Positions 53,101-61,473 of a stretch of 64,000 nt of DNA are shown here, in pieces. The stretch covers positions 231,430,004 to 231,494,003 of the forward strand of contig BTPG01000004.1 in assembly GCA_036245525.1 (NCBI GenBank), in the 5' to 3' direction. The DNA comes from Semisulcospira habei (taxonomy: Eukaryota; Mollusca; Gastropoda; Semisulcospiridae). The notes beneath the pieces are model-generated. The model made no database searches and was not told where the DNA came from. It saw nothing but the letters and a program-made list of their open reading frames with translations. The translations under genes and the position numbers were made by a program. How positions within the stretch are numbered: position 1 is the stretch's first letter; each line of letters opens with the position of its first letter.

Positions 53101-54010
53101 CCATGAAACCCACGCCTGAGAGCCGTCTTTCTGATGCAGGCCTGCCTGACCAGTAGAGGGTGTACCCAGCACCAAGTTCTTGGAGGCTGCCTTCGTCCGG
53201 AAGGCGTACTTCGCTGAGCGCGGCGATGTCGATGTTTAACCTCCGCAATTCATGGGCAATGAGGGCGGAGCGGCGTTCAGGGCGTCCGCTGTCTGCTTTG
53301 TCGAGCATGGTTCGGACGTTCCAGCATGCTACGTTGAGTCCGGTCGTGGTCGTCATGAGAGTGGATCCGTTATTCTTTCTTGTTTTTTGACCGCAGGAGA
53401 AGATGCCCGTTGACCGCGGCTAGCCAACTGGGGTTGCGAGGGGACGAGCTTTGGTTAGGCCACCTTTTCTAGGCCCCTCTCCATGTGGAGCAAGCAGTGC
53501 TGTCCCTAGAGAAGGCTGCTTGGTCGTTCAGGGTGTGCCGAGTGATGTTGTCATCCCCAGGTCAACATCAGGCGACCAATATCCTGAACCGCCTGCATGC
53601 AGGTTTGAGACTGCGGCTTCCAGTGACATCTTTCACCTGCCGTTTCGCCCCTCGCCCGTCGCTACAGGACTTGGAATGGTCAGTGTCATGGTCCGTGGAC
53701 GTTTCCTAAAGCCTGCGCGGTGGAGCTTTTTGGTGGAGTGCAGTGTGCGCAGTACTGGCCCCACCCTTTAAACCCTTGGTTCATCTGCCATGGCCTAGCA
53801 AGCTGGGACGATGGCATCGAGGTCCTCGGGTCGTAGGTTTTATATCAGACTGTCCTTGTCCTAGTCTCTGGCTCAAAAGCCTTCCCCGGAGACACGGGGG
53901 CTTTGATGTCAGGGGTTTCCTCCCTTAGCCTTTCCGCAGCCAAGCGGCCAGGCCTGCAAGGCAGCAGGCGACTCGTGGAGGGCGGGGTCGTCTATGTCCC
54001 GTGCAGATGT
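50104..54010 (-). mobile_element. LINE-B copy B2, full-length or nearly so
   Basis: Minus strand. The 3' end, on the left, is a 25-base UTR with the hairpin CTTCGTTCGCGAAG and the end AAGTCAAGCCAAG. ORF 53,356-50,129 is intact. The 5' UTR runs to somewhere between 53,990 and 54,050; the edge is not clear and no TSD is visible. The flanks are two different truncated Polinton genes, so a deletion accompanied or preceded this insertion. Confidence 0.85.
50129..53356 (-). CDS. LINE-B ORF: endonuclease-RT-C2H2 protein, intact, 1,075 aa
   Basis: Residues about 1-230: APE-like endonuclease (NVACWNVRTMLD, IDIAALSEVRLPDEG, ILGDFNARVGQDSEAW, HTDHRLVRCKLRLH). Middle: RT (KSGKAAGIDGIPPEIWKHGG, NYRGITLLSIAGKILARLLL, GFRANRSTTDMVFVLRQLQ, FVDLTKAFDTVSRQ, catalytic LFADDAALVAHT at about 750-762), then thumb (YGSESWALYRSQLRLLERFH). 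End: C2H2 finger CSHCGRTCLSRIGLRSHEQAC. No RNase H. Family placement is RTE/CR1-like, not certain. No frameshift or stop, so this copy could encode active protein. Confidence 0.92.
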   Translation of the reverse strand: MTTTTGLNVACWNVRTMLDKADSGRPERRSALIAHELRRLNIDIAALSEVRLPDEGSLQELGAGYTLYWSGRPASERRLSGVGFMVKTSIATKLENLPTGHSDRIMSMRLPLRHQQHVTLLSVYSPTLLAEPAEKDKFYTDLRSLLQSTPADDKVIILGDFNARVGQDSEAWKGVLGKHGVGNCNDNGRLLLEFCAEQQLVITNTTFQQKDSQKTTWMHPRSKHWHLIDYVLVRQRDRSDVLLTRVMPSAECHTDHRLVRCKLRLHFRPKPKKWGPPKKKLDVASLQRDDVKAAFQTDLQRRLKDTADPVDSSPETLWEQLKTAITKSSAEVLGFARKKNKDWFDENDVEIQEHLAKKRAAHQAHLAQPSCPVKKSAFRLVCSSLQRKLRDLQNEWWTRLAQRTQLCADNGDYRGFYEALKAVYGPRHLVQSPLRSANGQALLTDNTSILNRWSEYFQSLFSAERTVQEAVVLQIPHLPVKVELDEPPTAEETLTAIHQLKSGKAAGIDGIPPEIWKHGGTALHNKLHDLFLCCWEEGTLPKDLRDAVVITLYKNKGEKSDCSNYRGITLLSIAGKILARLLLNRLVPAIAEDQLPEGQCGFRANRSTTDMVFVLRQLQEKCREQNKGLYVTFVDLTKAFDTVSRQGMWQILERLGCPPKFLNMIVQLHEDQQGQVRLNNDLSEPFPILNGVKQGCVLAPTLFTIFFSMMLKQATVDLDDDDAVYIRYRLDGSLFNLRRLQAHTKTLDQLIRELLFADDAALVAHTERALQRITSCFADAAQLFGLEVSLKKTEVLHQPAPKTVYRPPHITIGESDLKSVHQFTYLGCIITSDAKLDKELDSRLAKANSAFGRLFKRVWHNQQLKTGTKISVYRAVVLTTLLYGSESWALYRSQLRLLERFHQRCLRTKLGIHWSDYVTNVEVLEQAETVSIEALLLRTQLRWAGHVSRMEDHRLPKITLFGELATGHRDRGAPKKRYKDCLKKSLSACQIDHHQWSSLAADRDTWRSTIYKAAVSFEDSHRASLKDKRLRRKNRDAAAQNPGHTFPCSHCGRTCLSRIGLRSHEQACRRRGQLL

Positions 54011-54049
54011 CAACATCTGCCCACTGCCCATACATCCATACAACATTAT

Positions 54050-54173
54050 ATGAGAAAAAAAAAAACACAATTATTGTGAAAATAGTAATTGAGAAAGACA
54101 ATTTTGGGGTGAACATTTCTGGACCTCTTGAGACCCTTGACCTTTCCATGGGATCAGCCAAATTAGTATTCAT
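54050..54173 (-). pseudogene. Small Polinton membrane protein, 3'-truncated
   Basis: ATG at 54,171-54,173 overlaps the stop of the upstream gene as ATGA. About 40 native codons: MNTNLADPMERSRVSRGPEM, then a hydrophobic run (FSITIFTIIVFFFF). Beyond about 54,050 the frame enters LINE-B sequence. Likely a single-pass membrane protein, function unknown. Confidence 0.55.
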
Positions 54174-54337
54174 AGAAAGGTCTTACCATTAGGTATCTCT
54201 GTACCAAATTTAGGTTTCAAACTTTCTGCTGATTTCATTTTGAGTAGACTTTTTCCCAGCATAGAAAAAGCTACTGCTAATCCACTGATTACGGCAGAGT
54301 GATACACAAGGTTCATTATGTTTTTTGAGTCATTCAT
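54170..54337 (-). CDS. Small Polinton membrane protein, 55 aa
   Basis: MNDSKNIMNLVYHSAVISGL followed by AVAFSMLGKSLLKMKSAESL; one hydrophobic helix at about 10-28 and a basic C-terminus. ATGA overlap with the next gene suggests coupled translation or compact viral packing. Too short to assign. Confidence 0.55.
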   Translation of the reverse strand: MNDSKNIMNLVYHSAVISGLAVAFSMLGKSLLKMKSAESLKPKFGTEIPNGKTFL

Positions 54338-54371
54338 TTCTTAGGCAATAAAAATAAAATAAATAAATTTA

Positions 54372-54582
54372 TTAGTGCATGATAAATGGGTCAACAACTT
54401 TGGGTATTGTTGGTAATGTGGAGACTTCTGCTTTTGATGATGGAGTGTTTAATTTTTTGGACACTGTTCGAGTCTGTGGCTTGTATTTTTTGTATAATTG
54501 GTAAGCTATGTAACCAGATCCGACAACAAATGCGGCAACTACATATTTTGCTGTTTCAGAATTAGACTGGGTTGAAGGTCTT
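54372..54582 (-). pseudogene. C-terminal half of a Polinton protein split by LINE-A
   Basis: Open frame with a hydrophobic helix (AKYVVAAFVVGSGYIAYQLY), then a Lys/Thr/Ser/Pro-rich tail ending VVDPFIMH. The N-terminal half is at 60,608-60,867 on the far side of LINE-A copy A8; the TSD TCACTTTTATGTG marks the break. Confidence 0.65.
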
Positions 54583-55241
54583 TCACTTTTATGTGTGGCC
54601 TACCCGGCACCGGCCTCCACGTGGTGTAGGTGGGTAGTCCGCTCAGTCCCTGACTGAGTGGGCTAGCAGACGGGTGCCATCTTTGTCCAGGATTAGGACT
54701 TGATGTCAACAGATATGTTGTTCAGCCTTTTCACTGGTCCGGTTTTTAAGGAGCTGTGCTAACCCAGGTCGTACCATGTTGGATTGGTCCTTAAAAATAC
54801 TCGTGACTTTTTGGTCCTTTGGATCCCAAGTGTTTGCCGTGCTTGGAGACCCGTGTCGGGGGAGAAGAGGATCCTGGTGGCTGAAACACTCCACTTTGGC
54901 CTTGACTTCTGCCTAAACGGGAGGCTAGTCGTACCGGCCTAGTCAATCGGCTCTTGTCACGTTGAGCCCTATCCCACTGTTGACATGCGGGTTGCTATAC
55001 GGGGCACCATGCTATCGCCTTTGCTGCTGATTAGGTGCTTTACGCCAGTATTCCCCTGCATTCAACGGTGTGATAGAAGGCGGTGGCTCAAACGGTTCAA
55101 TCGGGCTTACCCCCTTGAGTATATCTTTCGGGCAGTCTCCATTGTGCGTCGGCTGGAGACCCGCCGACAGTTGCACTTTCCCTTGTTGGGCTCGGTGGCG
55201 GGCGGGGACCCTCGGGGGATGAATATCTCTACTAATATAAT

Positions 55242-56677
55242 ATGGATAAAACAAAAAAACCAAAACTAGCACAGAAACGGCATATAGACACCGAATTTGA
55301 ACATGACAGTGATTCAGACTGTGAGGAAGCGACGCCTCAGGCGTCGGCCGTATGGCCTCGCTTCCTCATTGTCCATAGCAAGATGAAGGAGAAACCAGTT
55401 ACCAAGCTGCATCCTTTTCTGGTGGGGGAGACCCTCAGGAGCCGTGTTGGCAGGCCTGACGCCCAGCGCCTCAGGTCTGGTGACTTGCTGGTGGAGTGCC
55501 GTACTCGGGCACACTCCAGCGGGCTACTGGGGCTCTCTTCCATCGGAGACACTCCTGTGGAAGTCACACCCCACAAAACTATGAATTCGTCAAGAGGCAT
55601 AATCAAAGATCAAGCTTTGGCAGAACTGTCAGAAGATGAACTTGTAAGGAACCTTAAGTCTCAGGGGGTGACTTGCGTCAGGCGCTTCGCTTCCAAGCGA
55701 GGTGGTGGGGAGATCCGTCTCCCTACCATCATCTTGACGTTTGGCACCCCCACCCCTCCTACTACCATCTGGGGAGGTTACTACTCCCTGAGAGTGAAAA
55801 AGTACGTCCCTCTTCCCCTCCGGTGCTTTAAGTGCCAAAAGTATGGCCATGGGCAGAAGACATGCCGTCAGGCAGAGGCTTCATGCGCCCGTTGCACTAG
55901 GCCCGGACACTCTGCCGAGTCCTGCACAGCCACCCCCCTGTGTGTGAATTGCCAGGGGGCGCATATGGCTTCGGATAAGAAATGCCCTCGTTGGATATCC
56001 GAGTGCAAGATTCAGCAGGTGCGTGTGGAGAAGGGGTTGTCCTTTCTGGATGCCAAAAAACTGGTTGAAGGCCCTTGTACAGCTGCGGCTGCCCCAACCT
56101 CTAACACCTCTGTGTATACTTTTAGTGCAGCGGTGGCAGGCAAGCGCCCCACCAAAGACTTTTCATGTCAGACCCCAACTTCTTGGTTGGGGGCGGAGCC
56201 TCGGCTCATCTCGCCCCTGGAGAGTAACCCTCCTCCGGTGGTGACAAGGAGCCAGGGAATGCAGAAGGCGGACACTGCCGGTCCGGTTGTGCCACCTTCT
56301 GTTGCCCCTAAGCCTCAGCCCCCACCCAAACCTGTTAGTCAACTCCAAAGGCTTCTGGCTCTGGTCAGCCTTCTAAGGCCGCTAACTCTAGCGGCAGGAA
56401 CGCTGCCCAGGACCAGAAGTCTAAGAAATCTATGGGACCGCTGTGCGCACGGGCCCAGAAGGGGAACACAGATGTCCCCCTTCAAAACAAATATGCTGCA
56501 CTGGAGGAGCAGATGGAGGGAGTGGAAGTTGTTGTTGCTGATGCTGCGGCAGCTCCACCCCCTTCCTCTCCGAAGAACCAGAGGAGGCCCGGGAGCCGGC
56601 CCCCCTCTGTTTCTTCAACTCCTTCCAAGGTAAAGGAAAAAGGGGGGGAAAACTCCTTACCCCCAGATAAGACTTAA
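55242..56677 (+). pseudogene. LINE-A ORF1 (copy A8), one frameshift
   Basis: Gag-like protein with knuckles CFKCQKYGHGQKTC, CARCTRPGHSAESC and CVNCQGAHMASDKKC. Two bases are missing near 56,338 (GTTAGTCAACTCC where A1 has GCTAGTTTGTCAACGCC), shifting the Pro-rich tail. The original frame resumes as MGPLCARAQKGNTDVPLQNK to the stop at 56,677. RNA-binding modules precede the lesion, so partial function cannot be excluded. Confidence 0.9.
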
Positions 56678-56679
56678 TC

Positions 56680-59600
56680 ATGGACTCTTTGCTTCAGTGG
56701 AATTGTCGTGGTTTTCAAGCTAACTTTGAGGAATTGCGTCTTTTAGTCAAGTTCTATAACCCCTCTGTAATATCTCTTCAGGAGACTTACCTGAAGACTT
56801 CTGACCCTGTGTCCTTTAATGGTTTTAATGTTATACATAAAGGCTCTGATTCGGAGAGGCGCTCGGGTGGAGCGGCTCTTCTCATTAGTAGCCAAATTTT
56901 ATGTAGCCCCGTTAGCATCGACACCTGTCTTCAGGCTGTCGCAGCTCGGGTTACCTTAAAGAAGACCATAACCATATGCAGTATTTACCTGCCACCATCA
57001 CTGCGGGTCTGTAGCAATGATATTTTTAACTTAGTAGATCAACTGCCCCCTCCCTTTATTCTCATGGGGGATTTTAACGGTCACGCTCACCTTTGGGGCA
57101 GTGACCACTATGATGGCAGAGGTCAGATGTTAGAAGATGTTTTTTCTCAACTTAACCTATGTGTCTTTAACGATGGCTCACCTACATACTCTAACTCAGG
57201 TTCAGGATCTAGTTCTGTTCTAGACCTCACTGTGTGTGATCCTTCTCTCATGCTGGACTTTGACTGGAAGGTTCACGATGACCTGTGTGGTAGTGACCAC
57301 TTCCCAGTAGTCCTGTCATCGGTCAGCTGTGAGGAGGATTCGCCGGTGGGGCGCTGGAATCTCAAGAAAGCTAACTGGCCTCTGTTTGCCTCCCTCTGTC
57401 AGTCTCGTCTTACAGAGGAGGTGGTCATGTCAGCTGAAGAACCTGTTTCTTGTTTTACTTTGATTTTGTTGGACGTAGCAGGTGAAACCATCCCTAGAAC
57501 TTCCACATCAGTCCCTCGGAGGCCGAGAGTACCATGGTTCAATGAAGAGTGCCGCAAGGCCCAAAAAATACGCAAATCTGCTCAGCAACGTGCTTTTCGT
57601 AATCCGTCGCAAGCAAATATTTTAACATTTAAAAGACAGCGGGAGAAAGCCCGTTACATTTTTAAACGCGAACGCCATGCTTCCTGGAGACGCTTTGTCT
57701 CATCTTTATCTTCTAGGACTCCATCCCAGAAAGTCTGGAGGGCTGTTCGAAGAATTAGGGGCAGAGGTGGCTCGGCTTCTGTCGGCCATCTTAGAGATGG
57801 TGCCAGTTTGGTCACAGATAAAAAGGCTGTGGCCAATTTGCTTGCCTCCACCATTGCCCATAATTCTTCAACAGAGCATTATTCACCTTTCTTCCAGAGA
57901 GAGAAGGAGAAGCGAGAATCTTGTGCTTGTGATTTTATATCAGATAACTCGGAAGACTATAATGCCCCCTTTACGTTTTCAGAATTGCAGCAAGCCATGC
58001 AGAAATGTACTGACTCTGCTGCTGGATTAGATACCATCCATTATCAGCTCCTAACTCATCTGCCTGAGGATTCACTCCTTGTACTTCTCAAGGCCTTTAA
58101 CCATATCTGGATAACCGGTCGTTTTCCGCCATCTTGGCGCCAGGCTGTGGTTGTGCCAATCCCCAAGCCGGGTAAGGATCCTTCCGACCCGGGCAACTAC
58201 CGGCCAATAGCTTTGACATCATGTTTATGTAAGACTATGGAACGCTTGGTCAACGCCCGACTGGTGTGGTATCTTGAGTCACGTGGTCTCATCACAGACC
58301 TCCAGTGCGGTTTCCGGCGCTTCCGTAGTACAACTGACCATCTAGTCCGCTTTGAGTCTTTTATCCGAGATGCTTTTGTCAACAAGCAGCATGTCTATGC
58401 AATTTTCTTTGATCTTGAAAAGGCATATGACACTACCTGGAAGTATGGTATAATGTCTGATTTGTCGGACATGGGTTTTAAAGGGCACCTGCCTGTTTTT
58501 ATTCACAATTTTTTGTCTAACAGGTCGTTCCATGTCCGTGTGGGCTCCACCCTCTCCGACTCCTTTGAACAGGAGATGGGTGTCCCGCAGGGCAGCATTC
58601 TATCTCCTGTTTTATTTAGCATTAAAATAAATAACATTGTCAAGGCCGTCAAGGATGATTCTGAATGCTCTTTGTTTGTGGACGACTTTGCTTTGTGTGC
58701 ACGAGGTCGAGGACTTGCGTCCCTTGAGAGGCGCTTGCAGCTGTGCGTTGATCGCATCCAGGGGTGGGTGTCTCTCAACGGATTCAGGTTCTCGCCCTCC
58801 AAGACAGTCTGTGTGCATTTTACTAACCAGACGAAATTTTTTCCAAAACCTACCCTGAGCATTGCTGGAGTGCCAATTCAGGTGGCCGAAGAGGCAAAGT
58901 TTCTGGGGGTCATCTTTGACAAAAGATTGACCTTCCGCAACCATGTTAACTACCTTAGAACCTCTTGTCCGAAGGCCCTCGACATTCTTCGTGTCGTTGG
59001 TCGTACTGACTGGGGTGCAGACCGTATCGTCTTACTTCGACTGTACCGGGCCCTTGTTCGGTCCAAACTGGATTACGGCTCTGTGGTATATGGCTCGGCT
59101 TCCAAGTCTGTTCTACAGCGTCTGAACACAATTCACCATCAAGGTCTGCGCATATGTCTGGGAGCCTTCAGGACATCTCCTGTTCCTAGTCTGTATGCAG
59201 AGGCAGGGGAGCCTTCTCTCAGGCTCCGCCGCATCCGCCTCATGCTCAGCTACGTTCTGAAGCTGAAGGCCCATCCAGAAAATCCTGCCTATGATTGTGT
59301 TTTTAACCCGTCATTTGCAGAGATTTACGATGCCCATCCGGGAGCTGTCCGTCCACTTTCCTTCCGTGTCCGACCTCATCTGCAGGCGGCCGGAGTGGAC
59401 CTGGACAAAGTTTCGGAATCTCTGCAACACGTCACTCCACCCTGGCTACTACCAGTTCCTGACATCTTGCTGGACTTGACTGCCCACAAGAAGGATTGTA
59501 CTCCACCAGCCATATACCAACAGAGCCTCAATGAACTCCTTTCAATTTTTCCTGGCTATTGTCGTCTTTATACGGATGGGTCCAAATCTGAGGATGGAAG

Positions 59601-60372
59601 AGTGGCTGCGGCTGCAGTGTCCTCTCGCCATCCTAGACGCCCATTTAAGCTCCGTCTCCCTGACCATTCCTCTGTATTTAGTGCAGAACTGCAGGCAATT
59701 CTGCTAGCACTCAAGCATGCCTATCAGTCTCGGGAAAGGAACTTCCTGATTCTGTCTGACTCTCTTTCTGCCCTGCAGGCCCTTCAGGGCGCGGGAACAG
59801 ACCATCCACTGCTGGTGCAGATTAGAGAGCTCTACGCGGACTTAATGAAGGAATATTATGACATCATTTTTATTTGGGTCCCAGGCCATGTGGGCATCGA
59901 AGGCAACAGAATCGCAGATTCTGCTGGCAACAGTGCCCGCATTGACCCTGTCCCTGACACACAGACTGTCTATAGTGATTTTAAACCTGTTATTAGTGCG
60001 TACATAGCCCGCGAGTGGCAGTCCGAGTGGGACAAAGAGGAAGGGAACAAGCTTCATGAAGCTCTTCCTAAGTTGTCTGACAGTCTACCTTTCCGCTGCG
60101 GCAGCCGCCGTGAGGAGACTGTCCTTGCTCGGCTCCACATCGGGCACACGTATGTTACGCACTCTTACTTACTTAAACGGGATGAGCGTCCATGGTGTTT
60201 TGCCTGTGATGAGCAGTTTTCTGTTCGACACTTTTTGCTGTATTGTGCTGACCTCATTGACACCAGATATAAACACTTCACAGCAGACTCCTTGAAGGTT
60301 TTGTTCTGGGATGTTCCTCCGGACAAAATCTTCAATTTTTTGAGAGAATGCAATATTTTTAACAAGATCTGA
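56680..60372 (+). CDS. LINE-A ORF2: endonuclease-RT-RNase H polyprotein, intact, 1,230 aa
   Basis: EN at about 1-225 (LLQWNCRGF, LQETYLK, MGDFNGHAHLWGS near 130, SDHFPV near 205). RT at about 480-760 (VVPIPKPGKDPSDPGNYRP, FFDLEKAYDTTW, catalytic FVDDFALC near 665, with FVDD rather than YxDD). RNase H at about 960-1090 with D-E-D-D/H residues in YTDGSKSEDG, SAELQAILLALKHA, ILSDSLSALQAL and GHVGIEGNRIADSAG. C-terminal knuckle C-x2-C-x7-H-x4-C at about 1,173-1,189. EN+RT+RNH places it with the I-group. Start chosen at ATG 56,680, two bases after the ORF1 stop. Confidence 0.95.
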   Translation: MDSLLQWNCRGFQANFEELRLLVKFYNPSVISLQETYLKTSDPVSFNGFNVIHKGSDSERRSGGAALLISSQILCSPVSIDTCLQAVAARVTLKKTITICSIYLPPSLRVCSNDIFNLVDQLPPPFILMGDFNGHAHLWGSDHYDGRGQMLEDVFSQLNLCVFNDGSPTYSNSGSGSSSVLDLTVCDPSLMLDFDWKVHDDLCGSDHFPVVLSSVSCEEDSPVGRWNLKKANWPLFASLCQSRLTEEVVMSAEEPVSCFTLILLDVAGETIPRTSTSVPRRPRVPWFNEECRKAQKIRKSAQQRAFRNPSQANILTFKRQREKARYIFKRERHASWRRFVSSLSSRTPSQKVWRAVRRIRGRGGSASVGHLRDGASLVTDKKAVANLLASTIAHNSSTEHYSPFFQREKEKRESCACDFISDNSEDYNAPFTFSELQQAMQKCTDSAAGLDTIHYQLLTHLPEDSLLVLLKAFNHIWITGRFPPSWRQAVVVPIPKPGKDPSDPGNYRPIALTSCLCKTMERLVNARLVWYLESRGLITDLQCGFRRFRSTTDHLVRFESFIRDAFVNKQHVYAIFFDLEKAYDTTWKYGIMSDLSDMGFKGHLPVFIHNFLSNRSFHVRVGSTLSDSFEQEMGVPQGSILSPVLFSIKINNIVKAVKDDSECSLFVDDFALCARGRGLASLERRLQLCVDRIQGWVSLNGFRFSPSKTVCVHFTNQTKFFPKPTLSIAGVPIQVAEEAKFLGVIFDKRLTFRNHVNYLRTSCPKALDILRVVGRTDWGADRIVLLRLYRALVRSKLDYGSVVYGSASKSVLQRLNTIHHQGLRICLGAFRTSPVPSLYAEAGEPSLRLRRIRLMLSYVLKLKAHPENPAYDCVFNPSFAEIYDAHPGAVRPLSFRVRPHLQAAGVDLDKVSESLQHVTPPWLLPVPDILLDLTAHKKDCTPPAIYQQSLNELLSIFPGYCRLYTDGSKSEDGRVAAAAVSSRHPRRPFKLRLPDHSSVFSAELQAILLALKHAYQSRERNFLILSDSLSALQALQGAGTDHPLLVQIRELYADLMKEYYDIIFIWVPGHVGIEGNRIADSAGNSARIDPVPDTQTVYSDFKPVISAYIAREWQSEWDKEEGNKLHEALPKLSDSLPFRCGSRREETVLARLHIGHTYVTHSYLLKRDERPWCFACDEQFSVRHFLLYCADLIDTRYKHFTADSLKVLFWDVPPDKIFNFLRECNIFNKI

Positions 60373-60607
60373 GCATTCATTGACTATGTGAATTTTTTAT
60401 TTGCCCTTTTTGAGAGTCTGTAGACGTTTCTTTTCAAGACATGTGCGACATTTTAGCCTGAGATTTTTAATCTATATTTACATCTTGTCTTAAGACCTTG
60501 CTTTTAGTCTGGCTGACCAGATTTTTACCCATCCCGCCGTGAGATGGCCTTAGTCACCTGCTCGGCGTTAAACCCAAATAACTAACTAACTCACTCACTT
60601 TTATGTG

Positions 60608-60867
60608 GGTGTGACAGGGGTGTTGAAAGTCCTGACGGTCCTATCGGTGTTGACGCCTGGTCACTTACATGAGCCTTTTCTGTTTGCGCTTGAAGCTGTA
60701 ATTTTTTTTTGCTTGTTCCATTCAGCTAAACGTTTACCAGACTCAACCCTGCCTGGATTTTTAATTTTTGTCACTGTGTGAATCTGAGTCTGGGCAGGGT
60801 CCGGGACAGGGTTCATCTGTGGGGTCGTTTGGGGGGTCGTCTGTTGGTCGTCCATTTTTATCAACAA
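60608..60867 (-). pseudogene. N-terminal half of the split Polinton protein, with a frameshift
   Basis: MDDQQTTPQTTPQMNPVPDP and then a basic segment (GKRLAEWNKQKK). At the run of nine T (60,701-60,709, A on this strand) the frame that leads to the stop at 60,661 differs from the frame that stays open to the LINE-A junction, so a run-length slip is likely. Its start overlaps the 3' end of the next upstream gene by 107 bp in another frame. Confidence 0.6.
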
Positions 60868-61312
60868 AAAAATTTAATTTCGCAAAATCGACATGGCTGC
60901 TCGTTATTAATAAAGTTACCAGAGGAGCGAGCAAATTACCAAACCTGTAGAATAAAAGGCAAGCTAATTTACCAATTGCACTCGTTACAATGGGGTTACT
61001 CTCAAGGTCATTTGTGAGATTTTCAATGTCTACAGGAAGAGCATAACTAACAGCTTTTGAATATAAGCAGACAATTGATTTGCTCAAATCACGGGTCATT
61101 AGTGAAGCCATGTGTTGTTCGTATTTAAAATGAAGTTTAAATAAATCATCAGCCGTGAGGGATTGTATATCTTCAGTTGAATATTGCTTTCCAAGATATG
61201 TTTTGGAATGACCAGAAATCACTACAGATAAAAGTCTTTCTCGTTTCGAATCTAAGTCTATGTTTTCTACAGCACTGATATCATTTAATAATAGCAGTTC
61301 ATCTGAATTCAT
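60761..61312 (-). CDS. Polinton protein of unknown function, 183 aa
   Basis: Starts MNSDELLLLNDISAVENIDL, followed by a helical region (SKRERLLSVVISGHSKTYLG, then YSTEDIQSLTADDLFKLHFKYE). A hydrophobic stretch (LACLLFYRFGNLLAPLVTLLI) lies at about 115-135, and an acidic Pro-rich tail ends the protein (DDPPNDPTDEPCPGPCPDSD). Intact. I recall similar proteins near the ends of invertebrate Polintons but know no function. It is the gene nearest the right TIR. Confidence 0.7.
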   Translation of the reverse strand: MNSDELLLLNDISAVENIDLDSKRERLLSVVISGHSKTYLGKQYSTEDIQSLTADDLFKLHFKYEQHMASLMTRDLSKSIVCLYSKAVSYALPVDIENLTNDLESNPIVTSAIGKLACLLFYRFGNLLAPLVTLLITSSHVDFAKLNFFVDKNGRPTDDPPNDPTDEPCPGPCPDSDSHSDKN

Positions 61313-61473
61313 TTTATAATAAAATATATTTTTAATAATAAGTGAAATAAAAATGCACTTACCTTTGAAATAAGGAGCTGTTTCGACTTAATTAGTCTCA
61401 TCAGAAAGGTCAAAAACGTTTGACAGCTCATGGCCACCTACTTTGTACCAAAGACTACATATCAAAGCCAAAC

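Larger units (their letters stand above)
54596..60594 (+). mobile_element. LINE-A copy A8, full-length and young, 5,999 bp
   Basis: Flanked by the perfect 13-bp TSD TCACTTTTATGTG (54,583-54,595 and 60,595-60,607). Starts TGGCCTACCCGGCACCGG; 5' UTR about 645 bp; ORF1 55,242-56,677; ORF2 56,680-60,372; 3' UTR 222 bp; tail CCCAAATAACTAACTAACTC. It is the best reference copy of the family in the window. It interrupts a minus-strand Polinton gene. Confidence 0.95.

Noticed and set aside
53451..53928. Plus-strand ORFs opposite the LINE-B 5' UTR
   Set aside because: They lie antisense in LINE-B 5' sequence and show no conserved motif.
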